From assembly GCA_964409645.1 (NCBI GenBank), contig CAYPEK010000115.1, positions 1-12,842 of the forward strand: a stretch of 12,842 nt of DNA, read 5' to 3'. Position numbers and translations under genes: made by a program. Below, one piece after another: positions 1 to 6,882 of this stretch (positions are counted from its first letter, which is position 1; each line of letters starts with the position of its first letter). Origin of the DNA: CAYPEK01 sp964409645 (GTDB taxonomy: Bacteria > UBP15 > UBA6099). The notes beneath the pieces are model-generated. The model did not search any database. It was not told where the DNA came from and saw only the letters and a list, made by a program, of their open reading frames with translations.

Positions 1-54
1 ATATTATATCATCCGGCATATTTGGGGCAAGTTGAACGTTTATGGCCGGAATGT

Positions 55-516
55 TCAGGGATTTTCGTTAAAAAGGTCGTATCTGTTGCCGTTTATCTCG
101 AGATAATATCCGCCCGACGTATCGTCCTGTTCGAGGTACCGGCTGAACATCGGCAGTGCGTCTTTTGAAAATTTCGCCTCCATGTTCGTACCGGGAATGC
201 CGCAATATACAGACATCTCATCAACCGCGCGTAGGGTGACCGGATCGAGGTCTATCGTGCGGCCGTCATTAAGCAGCAATCTGATAATATCGTTTCCGTC
301 TTCAGTATTCTCGACATAAAGCCCGCGAACGCTGAACGGGACATCTTCGACTATCACCGGATTGATCTGCTCACCGATTCGGATGAAGTAAGTGCCGTTT
401 TCCCTGATAAGGGACTTGCAGAAAAGATCGAATATCTTTTCGTGCACGACTTGAAGACCGTTGGCGTACCATCGGCCATCTCGGTCTATGCGCAGGTCGG
501 CGGGAGTCGGTTTCAT
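55..516 (-). CDS. DUF1285-like protein of unknown function
   Basis: A 153-residue soluble protein with no signal peptide or membrane segment. It resembles the DUF1285 family by eye. The N-terminal part has a DGRWYANG stretch (about residues 13-20), then a helix leading to an IRENGTYFIR strand (about 38-47), then a VEDVPF motif (about 56-61). This order is characteristic of DUF1285. The C-terminal half has EAKFSKDA and a G-YYLEINGNRYDL ending that fit the second half of the family. No catalytic residues are recognised and the biochemical role of the family is unknown to me. The ATG start lies 15 bases after the stop of the upstream phosphodiesterase gene and has only a weak GGA element about 8 bases before it. 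Cotranscription, perhaps with translational coupling, is likely. The family call rests on pattern memory and not on an alignment. Confidence 0.7.
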   Translation of the reverse strand: MKPTPADLRIDRDGRWYANGLQVVHEKIFDLFCKSLIRENGTYFIRIGEQINPVIVEDVPFSVRGLYVENTEDGNDIIRLLLNDGRTIDLDPVTLRAVDEMSVYCGIPGTNMEAKFSKDALPMFSRYLEQDDTSGGYYLEINGNRYDLFNENP

Positions 517-531
517 CTTGTATTCCGAAAG

Positions 532-1371
532 TCAGTTATTCTTTTCTTCCTTCTTTTCTTCAGGCTTCTTAATTTTATCCAATGTCGCCAGCAGCACGTC
601 CGGATAGTTGGTAATGATTCCTTCAACTCCGTATTTTATCTGTTGCTTCATAGATATAACGTCGTTAACGGTGTAGGGATTAACGAAGAGGCCCAGATCG
701 TGTGAATACTTAACTTTTGTTTTGTTCAAATACAAATAATTCGGATTGATCGCATCGGGCTTGCAAAGATTAATAATGCTTTTGATTTGTTGTTCATTCG
801 AGACGTCGCCGACGAGTGCACCGGTGATGACTTCCGGATCGAGGCCCTTGATTTTCTTGAGAATTGTGTGGTCGAAACTTGTGACGATAACGGTATTTTT
901 CATGTCATATTTGTTAATAAGGTCAACAACGATTTTTTCACAACCCGGCGCTTTGATTTCAATGTTAACCTGTATCTTTCCAGACGCCCATTCGAGCACT
1001 TCCTGAAGGGTCGGCACTTTTTCGCCTGCAAAATCTTTTGAGTACCATGAACCGGCGTCGAGTTTTTGAATTTCCTCGTATGTCATTTCTTTTATTTCAC
1101 CTTTTACGCCGGTTGTTCGATCCGTCTTACCATCGTGCATGATGACCGCGACGCCGTCTTTTGTGAGGTGGACATCAAGTTCGATCATTTCCGCTTTCAA
1201 CTCGAGAGCTTTTTTGAACGAGGCCATCGTGTTCTCGGGCGCGTATCCGGAAGCGCCCCTGTGCGCTATAACTCTTACGGTGCCTTTAGGGGCGGGAAGC
1301 TGCGAAGCCGATGCGGAATAGCCTCCGAAAAACATACAGGCAAACAGCAAAATCACAAGAAATGTCTTCAT
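532..1371 (-). CDS. Exported glycerophosphodiester phosphodiesterase (GDPD family)
   Basis: A 279-residue GDPD-family enzyme expected to hydrolyse glycerophosphodiesters to glycerol 3-phosphate and an alcohol outside the cytoplasm. The first 22 or so residues form a signal peptide: a Lys near the start, a hydrophobic core, and an A-S-A type cleavage site before QLPAPKG. The GDPD signature follows. HRGASGYAPENT gives His37, Arg38 and Glu46, and the metal and catalytic residues continue with ELDVH (Glu64, Asp66), MHD (His79) and NIEIK (Glu138). The length fits a single-domain GlpQ/UgpQ-type enzyme. The C-terminus ends in a Lys/Glu-rich tail of about 15 residues that is not part of the barrel. 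The ATG start is preceded by GGAGAG at good spacing and by a near-consensus promoter. The substrate cannot be told from sequence. It is the first gene of a two-gene unit with the DUF1285-like protein. Confidence 0.92.
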   Translation of the reverse strand: MKTFLVILLFACMFFGGYSASASQLPAPKGTVRVIAHRGASGYAPENTMASFKKALELKAEMIELDVHLTKDGVAVIMHDGKTDRTTGVKGEIKEMTYEEIQKLDAGSWYSKDFAGEKVPTLQEVLEWASGKIQVNIEIKAPGCEKIVVDLINKYDMKNTVIVTSFDHTILKKIKGLDPEVITGALVGDVSNEQQIKSIINLCKPDAINPNYLYLNKTKVKYSHDLGLFVNPYTVNDVISMKQQIKYGVEGIITNYPDVLLATLDKIKKPEEKKEEKNN

Positions 1372-1419
1372 GTTTTCTCTCCGTTGAGCCGCATCGTAAC
1401 TTAAACGGCCGCCGCAGAT

Positions 1420-1448
1420 ATTATATGTATCTCATGTGTGATTGTCAT
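1420..1448 (-). promoter_or_regulatory. Sigma70-type promoter for the GDPD / DUF1285-like unit
   Basis: On the minus strand there is ATGACA (5 of 6 matches to the -35 consensus, plus-strand positions 1443-1448), a 17-base spacer, and a perfect TATAAT -10 element (plus-strand 1420-1425). Transcription should start about 7 bases beyond the -10, giving a leader of roughly 40 bases before the GDPD ATG at 1371. It lies in the 157 to 169-base gap between divergent genes, so it could also influence ccmA transcription. Called by eye only. Confidence 0.6.
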
Positions 1449-1540
1449 TCAATAAGTTTGATTTAGCTTGATTTTATAGCCGTAAATCATTAACTTTAGA
1501 ACGTAAAAATAATTACTTTAATGGTAATTTGAGGGCCGTT

Positions 1541-2158
1541 TTGGATAAGATTGTCGCTGACTCGATAGGAAAGAATTTCGGGCAGTATATGATTTTCAAA
1601 GATATGAGTTTCGAGGTCGGCCGCGGCGGTTCGATTTGTCTATGGGGGCCGAACGGGTCCGGAAAGAGCACTTTGCTTAAGATACTCTGCGGATTGAGTA
1701 GAGCATCAAAAGGCGAAATCACATATCATTTAAATAATAAAAAAGGGAAGCCGTTTTTATTCAAAAATCAGATAGGTGTCACCGCGCCAGATGTCAGACT
1801 GTATGATGAGCTGTCCCCGTGTGAGAATCTTCAGTTTTTGAGTTCGGCGCGGGGAGTGAAGCAGGATTCACAGTATGAATCGATGCTGATCGATGAATTC
1901 GGACTGACCGAACAAAAAGATTGGCCGATCGGAAAGTTTTCGTCGGGCATGAAGCAGAAATTCCATGTAATTTCCTCTCTTGCACACAAACCTTCGGTTG
2001 TTTTCCTCGACGAACCGACGTCTTTCATGGACGAAAACGGGAAAAAAGCCGTCGAGAAAACGATCGCGTCTATTAAAGCCGTATCGATTATTGTTATAGC
2101 AACAAACGATTCTATGGAACGCGCATGGTGTGAGGAAACAGTTGAGTTACGCAAGTAA
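1541..2158 (+). CDS. ccmA: CcmA, heme exporter ATP-binding subunit
   Basis: The ABC ATPase that powers release of heme-loaded CcmE from the CcmC-CcmD complex, acting on the cytoplasmic face with CcmB. From the start chosen here it has 205 residues, normal for CcmA. Walker A is GPNGSGKST (36-44), the ABC signature is the divergent FSSGM (133-137), and Walker B is VVFLDEPT (153-160). The frame stays open to a TTG at 1529. I prefer the TTG at 1541 because GAGG sits six bases before it, while 1529 has no ribosome binding site. It is the first gene of the ccm cluster. The stop overlaps the start of ccmB by 17 bases, which suggests translational coupling. ATPase identity is certain. CcmA in particular is inferred from the adjacent ccmB and ccmC. 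Confidence 0.93.
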   Translation: MDKIVADSIGKNFGQYMIFKDMSFEVGRGGSICLWGPNGSGKSTLLKILCGLSRASKGEITYHLNNKKGKPFLFKNQIGVTAPDVRLYDELSPCENLQFLSSARGVKQDSQYESMLIDEFGLTEQKDWPIGKFSSGMKQKFHVISSLAHKPSVVFLDEPTSFMDENGKKAVEKTIASIKAVSIIVIATNDSMERAWCEETVELRK

Positions 2159-2810
2159 GATATATTCGGTTGTGAAAAAGGACTGGCTCGAAGAGTTTCG
2201 CGCCCGGTACGCTGTGAATTCGACTCTGCTTTTTTGCGTCACCTGCCTTACCGTTGTGAGTTTCTCGCTTGGCGGCCGGGTGAGCGACCCGCGTCTTCAG
2301 GCCGCTCTGCTTTGGGTGATTCTTTTCTTTTCGGCGATGATGGGGCTTCCGCGCGCCTTCATTAAAGAGGAAGACCGCGGGACTATGAACACGCTCCGGC
2401 TTACATGCGAGCCTTATCAGGTTTATATAGGTAAAACGATAGCCAATTTCATTCTACTCTTAGCTGTTACCATAATTATTACACCTCTTTTCGTTGTTTT
2501 TCTGAATATAAAGATCGCCAATTTAACCTATTTCATTTTTACCGCGTTCTTTGCTGATGCGGGAATGGTTTGCGTGTGTACTTTGATCTCTGCGCTCGTC
2601 GCTCAGGCGAGGGCGAGGGGGACGCTTTTTCCCGTTCTCGTGTTTCCTGTTGTGATGCCGGTGTTCCTTATAGCGGTGGATGCGACGGCAAAGGCATTCT
2701 CGGAATCAAGCGCGTGGAATTATGTGAATTTGCCCGTTTTTCTGGTATGCTTTTCTGTCGCTGCTGTCGTCGGCGGCATGTTTTTATTTGAATATATCTT
2801 TTCGGAGTGA
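2142..2810 (+). CDS. ccmB: CcmB, heme exporter permease subunit
   Basis: An integral inner-membrane protein that partners CcmA in the CcmABCD complex, needed to free holo-CcmE. From the chosen start it has 222 residues. A cytoplasmic lead with a KDWLEEFRARYAVN motif (about 12-25) is typical of CcmB, followed by about six hydrophobic segments, and by a PRAFIKEEDRGT loop between the second and third segments. Two starts compete: GTG at 2130 and TTG at 2142. I chose the TTG because GAGG lies six bases upstream, exactly the arrangement at the ccmA start. The longer form would add four residues. It overlaps the end of ccmA by 17 bases and ends four bases before ccmC. Confidence 0.9.
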   Translation: MSYASKIYSVVKKDWLEEFRARYAVNSTLLFCVTCLTVVSFSLGGRVSDPRLQAALLWVILFFSAMMGLPRAFIKEEDRGTMNTLRLTCEPYQVYIGKTIANFILLLAVTIIITPLFVVFLNIKIANLTYFIFTAFFADAGMVCVCTLISALVAQARARGTLFPVLVFPVVMPVFLIAVDATAKAFSESSAWNYVNLPVFLVCFSVAAVVGGMFLFEYIFSE

Positions 2811-2814
2811 ATGA

Positions 2815-3477
2815 ATGCCGGTTGTTGCGGGAGTGATAATGTTTTTGTATATGGCGGCGGTGATATACGGCGCTTTCGTTTATGCGCCCGCGGCGGAAGG
2901 ACTCGGCGAAACAAGTCGCATTTTCTTCTTCCATGTGCCGATCGCATGGACCGCGATGCTCGCGTTTCTCACCTCGCTGGTCAACAGTGTTCTCGTTCTG
3001 AAGAACCATAAAATCGATAACGACATCAAGGCCGAAGCAGCCGCCCGGATTGGATTGTGGTTCACTGTGCTCGCGACAATTACGGGTGCGATGTGGGCTA
3101 AAGCGGCTTGGAATATGTACTGGAACTGGGACCCGAGAGAAATATCGATCGTCGTACTGCTTATGATATACATGGCTTATTTCGGACTTCGTTCGGCAAT
3201 CACTGATCACGACAAACGCATGCGGCTTTCCGCGGTGTACGCGATTCTTGCCGCTGTCATGTCGGTATTTCTCGTCTTCGTTGTTCCGAGAGTCTATATG
3301 AGTCTTCATCCCGACACGATTATCAATAAGCATGCTTCGAGCCAGATCGGCGACAAACGAATATTGCAGGTATTTCTGGCCTCACTTGCCGGGTTCACCG
3401 CGCTTTATTTCTGGATTTACTCGCTTGCCGTGCGCGTGGAACGGCTCGTGAAAAAGAAGGAGGGTTTCGATGTCTGA
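2815..3477 (+). CDS. ccmC: CcmC, heme handling protein that loads CcmE
   Basis: An inner-membrane protein of the heme handling family that presents heme to CcmE at the outer face. It has 220 residues and about six membrane segments. The periplasmic tryptophan-rich WWD motif reads WNMYWNWDPREIS (99-111). The two histidines expected to ligate heme are His40 in FFFHVPIAW and His165 in YMSLHPD, matching the flanking His pair of the family. The ATG at 2815 has GGAG seven bases upstream. Another ATG at 2811 is out of frame. It follows ccmB after four bases and overlaps ccmD by eight. CcmC can be confused with CcsA/ResC of System II, but the length and the ccmA-ccmB-ccmD-ccmE context favour CcmC. 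Confidence 0.93.
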   Translation: MPVVAGVIMFLYMAAVIYGAFVYAPAAEGLGETSRIFFFHVPIAWTAMLAFLTSLVNSVLVLKNHKIDNDIKAEAAARIGLWFTVLATITGAMWAKAAWNMYWNWDPREISIVVLLMIYMAYFGLRSAITDHDKRMRLSAVYAILAAVMSVFLVFVVPRVYMSLHPDTIINKHASSQIGDKRILQVFLASLAGFTALYFWIYSLAVRVERLVKKKEGFDV

Positions 3478-3577
3478 GTGGCAAACCGCAATTTTATGCT
3501 CGATGATTGTTTTAGTTGGAATATTTGGTTTCGTTGTTTATCTTAATATAAGGCTTAACAAGGTGGAAAAGAAATGA
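3470..3577 (+). CDS. ccmD: CcmD-like small membrane protein
   Basis: A 35-residue protein with one hydrophobic segment (about residues 7-26) and a basic, charged C-terminus ending in KVEKK. CcmD proteins are small, poorly conserved single-span proteins that bridge CcmC, CcmE and CcmAB and are needed for holo-CcmE release. Identity rests on size, topology and position exactly between ccmC and ccmE. A strong AAGGAGGG ribosome binding site at 3457-3464 lies five bases before the ATG, a good sign that the gene is real. It overlaps the ccmC end by eight bases and shares an ATGA junction with ccmE. Confidence 0.85.
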   Translation: MSEWQTAILCSMIVLVGIFGFVVYLNIRLNKVEKK

Positions 3578-3963
3578 AAATCAAATATGCGATCGGATTC
3601 ATTGTCATAGCCGCATGTATCGGCGTCGGCGCATTCATGCTGAAAACCTCCATGACTCCGTATCTTCCTTTCAAAGAAGCGATGACGGCAAATGGCCGCG
3701 AGGTTCAGGTGATCGGTACGATAGTTAAAGGAACGCGCACGCTCGACTCGAAGACCGGCAAGAGTACATTTAAGATGAAGGATGAAGCAGGAACGGAGAT
3801 GACTGTCGAAACCGTGGAGAGTCTGCCCACGAATTTCGAACATGCGAAGTCGGTCGTAGCGATTGGAACTTATAAGGACGGCGCTTTTCAATCGAGCAGA
3901 CTTCTTTTGAAATGTCCGTCTAAGTATGAAAAGAAGTCTGAAGGTGAAAACGGTAAAGGCTGA
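3574..3963 (+). CDS. ccmE: CcmE, periplasmic heme chaperone, Cys-type
   Basis: A heme chaperone anchored by one N-terminal membrane segment (about residues 5-23), with a periplasmic OB-fold domain. It receives heme from CcmC and gives it to CcmF. It has 129 residues against about 159 in E. coli, the loss being mostly in the C-terminal tail. TFKMKDE (65-71) and VVAIGTY (94-100) are family landmarks. The heme-attachment motif, normally HxxxY after a LLxK-type strand, reads CPSKY (Cys114, Tyr118), so the usual covalent heme ligand His is Cys. This Cys-type CcmE is known from Desulfovibrio-like bacteria and some archaea, so it is a recognised variant and not a defect. The ATG at 3574 overlaps the ccmD stop, with AGGTGG upstream at 3561-3566. 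It ends three bases before ccmF. Confidence 0.93.
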   Translation: MKIKYAIGFIVIAACIGVGAFMLKTSMTPYLPFKEAMTANGREVQVIGTIVKGTRTLDSKTGKSTFKMKDEAGTEMTVETVESLPTNFEHAKSVVAIGTYKDGAFQSSRLLLKCPSKYEKKSEGENGKG

Positions 3964-3966
3964 AAA

Positions 3967-6180
3967 ATGACATTCGGAAGATTTCTGATTTATTGCCTCT
4001 TTTTCCTGAATATTGGGACATTCCTTTTATACATAATTTCGATCGGCGGTTCCGAGTTTTGGCGGAAAGCGGGAAGGGCTGTTCAGATCATCAAGGTCCT
4101 CCTCGCCGGACTCGCATTCTTTTACCTCGGAACTCTCTTCGTCCACGATCAGTTCGGCTTCACCTACGTTCGGGACAACAGCGCGCGGGCGCAGGAACTG
4201 ATCTATAAAATTTCCGCGCTGTGGGCCGGTCAGGAAGGTACTTTTCTCCTCTGGCTGTTGCTGCTCAGCGTGGTCGGACTCGTTCTTTCATTCAGGTTAA
4301 AAGACCTCGAAAGCCATTCGATGCTGTTTATTGCGGTGATGGAGATCACGATATGCGCGCTGTTGATGAAAAGCGACCCGTTTGCTCTCGTTTCGGGAGG
4401 AGTGCCGGATGACGGCAGCGGTATGAACGCGCTTTTGAAGAATCCGTGGATGGCGATTCACCCTCCCGTTGTTTTTCTTGGTTATGCGCTGACGGCGGCG
4501 CCTTTCGCGATATTTCTCGGCGGCGTTCTAAAAGGTGACGTGTCGTGGACCAAGCGCGTTAGAGCTTGGGCGGTTGCATCATGGGGAATATTGGGAATCG
4601 GAATTTTTCTCGGAAGTTTCTGGGCTTACGAGGTATTGGGCTGGGGTGGCTATTGGGGCTGGGACCCAGTTGAAAATGCCTCGCTTTTTCCTTGGATAGC
4701 TCTCGGCGCACTCGTTCACGGCCTTTTCCTTCAAAACTACAACAAAGGCGTGAAAATATGGAACGGAGCGATGGTTTGCGCCTCTTATCTGCTCGTTCTG
4801 CTCAGTGCATTTCTGACCCGAAGCGGCATTCTAAATAACTTCTCGCAACATTCTTTTCAGGGCGGCGAACTATATGCCCCGTTGCTTTTCGTGCTGTTAA
4901 CCACTCTTGCGATATCGGTGGTTATGTTTATTGTAAGTATATTTCAGAACAAAAAGGCTTCCGAAGCAAATGTTGCGGATAAAAGTAGCATTAATCGATC
5001 GTTCTTGTCAGTGACGATAGTTCTTTTCTGGATTTTCTTCCTTTTTATTTTTACAGGCACGAATTTCCCGATAATCTCAAGTTGGCTGAATCAGAACGGC
5101 TCCTCTATAAACCTTAATTATTACAATGTCACCTCGACGCTTGTTGCTATTCCGTTCTCGATTGTGCTGCTTTTATGCCCTCTGTTTTTTACGAGAAAAG
5201 CTGGGAAGAAGATATCGCTTCCGTCCGTTGCCGCCGGAGTGCTGGTCGCGCTTGTTGCGACAGCGATTTGCTGGATGCACGGTGTGAAGAATCCGTGGCT
5301 GCTCTTACTCGCATTTAGTGGCGGTGTTGCGGCGGCGACCAATTTCGCGCCGTTTGTTAGATATTTATTCGCGAGAAAAATGAATTTCGCCGCATATCTC
5401 GCTCACATAGGCGTGGCTGTCATACTTATCGGCTTTGTGTTGTCGTCCGCTGGAACGAAAACGAAACATATTGTTATACAGCCGGGGCAGTCGGTCGGGT
5501 TCGCGGGATCGGAATACAGCTTGCTTGAACTAGGACAGTATGAATTCGGATACACAGCAAAGATCGGCGTGGAAGGCAAAAGAAACAGAAAGATCAACAT
5601 GAATTTTGTCGCCGACGAAGCGCAGGGCATGGCGATCAATAAACCGGTGAAGATAAACGGCATCGACGGCGATTTGTATCTGTCGCCGAATCAAATACTT
5701 TTCTCCGATGATAGCGTGTCGGGTAACAGCGGGAAAACAGGGACGGTAAGCGTAAAGATGGGCGAAACTGTGAAGGCCGGCCCGGCGGAAGTAACATTTG
5801 AAAAGTATGACACGGCAAAGATGCAGCAGGGGATCGTCGGGATAGTGTTGAAGGTAAAGTCAGCGAAAGTTACAGGCGAAATCGTGCCGGAATTAAGAAT
5901 GACGGATGAGGGGATGATGACGAGGGAGGTTTCGCTCGAAGGGTCAGACCTCTTTTTCGGGATCGAGAAGATAAACGTGGAATCGAAGGAAGCTCTTATA
6001 AGTTGGCATGAAGGTGCGGAGACCAGCGCCGCAAAAGCCGAAGTTGTGCCGAGCGTGATATTTCAGGCCAGCTACAAACCATACATCTGGCTCGTGTGGC
6101 TGGGGATGACACTGATATCGGTTGGATCGCTGCTTGCCATGTTCAGATGGATCGGAAAATCCGGCAAAGCGACAATTTAA
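3967..6180 (+). CDS. ccmF: CcmF, cytochrome c heme lyase component
   Basis: A multi-spanning inner-membrane protein that takes heme from holo-CcmE and attaches it to apocytochrome c at the outer face. It has 737 residues, longer than the roughly 650 of E. coli CcmF. The WWD motif is at about 225-243 (GWGGYWGWDPVENASLF and on). The four conserved histidines are visible: His165 in IHPPVVFLGY, His251 in LVHG, His295 in SQHSF and His480 in LAHIGVAV. They match the periplasmic and membrane heme ligands of the family. About 15 hydrophobic segments are apparent. A large soluble periplasmic domain lies at about 495-705, before a final membrane span (706-727). The extra length sits in that domain. AAAGG precedes the ATG by seven bases. 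It is the last ccm gene, with no ccmG, ccmH or ccmI before rsmD. Confidence 0.95.
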   Translation: MTFGRFLIYCLFFLNIGTFLLYIISIGGSEFWRKAGRAVQIIKVLLAGLAFFYLGTLFVHDQFGFTYVRDNSARAQELIYKISALWAGQEGTFLLWLLLLSVVGLVLSFRLKDLESHSMLFIAVMEITICALLMKSDPFALVSGGVPDDGSGMNALLKNPWMAIHPPVVFLGYALTAAPFAIFLGGVLKGDVSWTKRVRAWAVASWGILGIGIFLGSFWAYEVLGWGGYWGWDPVENASLFPWIALGALVHGLFLQNYNKGVKIWNGAMVCASYLLVLLSAFLTRSGILNNFSQHSFQGGELYAPLLFVLLTTLAISVVMFIVSIFQNKKASEANVADKSSINRSFLSVTIVLFWIFFLFIFTGTNFPIISSWLNQNGSSINLNYYNVTSTLVAIPFSIVLLLCPLFFTRKAGKKISLPSVAAGVLVALVATAICWMHGVKNPWLLLLAFSGGVAAATNFAPFVRYLFARKMNFAAYLAHIGVAVILIGFVLSSAGTKTKHIVIQPGQSVGFAGSEYSLLELGQYEFGYTAKIGVEGKRNRKINMNFVADEAQGMAINKPVKINGIDGDLYLSPNQILFSDDSVSGNSGKTGTVSVKMGETVKAGPAEVTFEKYDTAKMQQGIVGIVLKVKSAKVTGEIVPELRMTDEGMMTREVSLEGSDLFFGIEKINVESKEALISWHEGAETSAAKAEVVPSVIFQASYKPYIWLVWLGMTLISVGSLLAMFRWIGKSGKATI

Positions 6181-6313
6181 ACAACGTAATTGAAAGACAA
6201 ATAGTATAAAAAAATTTTTTCTGTATAAATATTAATAATTATATTAGTATGATACACTTAGTTGTTTTGATCTGCCTAAATTTAAAACAATAGGGCGGAT
6301 CCGGACAGAGGCT
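6181..6313 (+). other. AT-rich gap between ccmF and rsmD
   Basis: A 133-base non-coding gap, the largest on this strand after the one before ccmA. It is very AT-rich up to about 6290. It contains an A7T6 tract (6208-6220) and a possible -10 element TATGAT (6248-6253) without a convincing -35 partner. An imperfect inverted repeat lies next to rsmD. A promoter for the rsmD-to-ftsY run probably lies here, but I cannot place it firmly. I see no standard intrinsic terminator for the ccm operon. Confidence 0.5.
6269..6301 (+). repeat. Imperfect inverted repeat upstream of rsmD
   Basis: The arm GATCTGCCTA (6269-6278) can pair with TAGGGCGGATC (6291-6301) through one G-U pair and one bulged G, around a 12-base AT-rich loop. 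It ends 12 bases before the rsmD TTG. No T-run follows, so it is not a standard terminator. It could be a leader hairpin that affects rsmD translation or a protein-binding site. Confidence 0.4.
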
Positions 6314-6874
6314 TTGAGAATAATTGGCGGTGAGCATAAACGGAAGACCCTTCGCGGGCCGAGCCCCAAGGACATGACGATCCGGCCTACGTACGACAGG
6401 GTGAAGGAAAGCATATTCAACCTGCTTGGGCCGCTCGATGGTCTTGAAATAATCGATTTGTTTGCCGGGACCGGAAGTGTCGGGATCGAGGCGATTAGCA
6501 GAGGGGCGAAGAAAGCGGTATTTGTTGACAGCAGCAAGGTAAGTATTGAGATCATAAAGGAGAATATAGAAAAAATCGATATTGCGGATCGCGCGGAAGT
6601 GATTCGGTCGGACGTGCTGGATTTTCTGAAAAGAGCCCGGTCCCCGATCACGGCCGATGTGATTTTCATCGATCCTCCCTACAAGAGCGACTTTTTCGAA
6701 AGTGCGATGAAGATACTCGGAGAGAGCGGGAGATTGACGGAGAAGACGATCGTTGTCGGGCAGCACGGATGGAAACCCGAATCAGAAATCTTCGGCGTGC
6801 TTCACCAGTATGACGTAAGGAAATATGGCAAGACGCACATAACATTGTGGGAAACAGAACAGGAAAGGATATAA
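6314..6874 (+). CDS. rsmD: RsmD, 16S rRNA (guanine-966 N2)-methyltransferase
   Basis: Methylates the exocyclic amine of a guanine in the small-subunit rRNA (G966 in E. coli) using S-adenosylmethionine, in the cytoplasm during 30S assembly. It has 186 residues, the usual size. The family opening MRIIGGEHKRKTL, the RPTYDRVKESIFN block (24-36), the SAM-binding DLFAGTGSVGIEA loop (48-60) and the catalytic DPPY (120-123) are all present. The start is TTG at 6314, fixed by the conserved MRIIGG opening. The nearest purine-rich element, AGAGG at 6307-6311, is only two bases from it, which is unusually close. Translation may be weak or helped by upstream structure. It ends eight bases before coaD, a pairing common in bacteria. 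Confidence 0.95.
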   Translation: MRIIGGEHKRKTLRGPSPKDMTIRPTYDRVKESIFNLLGPLDGLEIIDLFAGTGSVGIEAISRGAKKAVFVDSSKVSIEIIKENIEKIDIADRAEVIRSDVLDFLKRARSPITADVIFIDPPYKSDFFESAMKILGESGRLTEKTIVVGQHGWKPESEIFGVLHQYDVRKYGKTHITLWETEQERI

Positions 6875-6882
6875 TTGGATAA

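Noticed and set aside
1..54. Possible hairpin (TCCGGCATA with TATGGCCGGA) downstream of the DUF1285-like gene, and a minus-strand ATG at 17-19
   Set aside because: The stem has a bulge and a 20-base loop and is not followed by a T-run on the minus strand. The ATG has no ribosome binding site and only six codons lie in the window, so neither a terminator nor a gene can be called.
1..168. Plus-strand frame open from the window edge to 168
   Set aside because: It has no visible start, runs antisense through the well-supported DUF1285-like gene, and its translation shows no family pattern.
532..1371. Lipoprotein signal for the GDPD protein (Cys12 after LLFA)
   Set aside because: The Cys is in the middle of the hydrophobic core with Phe at -2, and a normal A-S-A cleavage site follows, so a secreted soluble protein is more likely.
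1458..1522. Promoter for ccmA (two TTGATT copies at 1458 and 1468, and TTTAAT at 1517-1522)
   Set aside because: No pair gives both good boxes and good spacing. TTGATT at 1468 with TAACTT at 1491 has only a 3 of 6 match at -10. A ccmA promoter probably lies here but cannot be placed.
2668..3333. 221-residue minus-strand open frame across ccmB and ccmC
   Set aside because: It is antisense to two clearly identified genes and the translation is His/Arg-rich and without recognisable domains.
6208..6220. A7T6 tract after ccmF as an intrinsic terminator
   Set aside because: It is self-complementary but has no GC-rich stem and no loop, so it does not fit a Rho-independent terminator.
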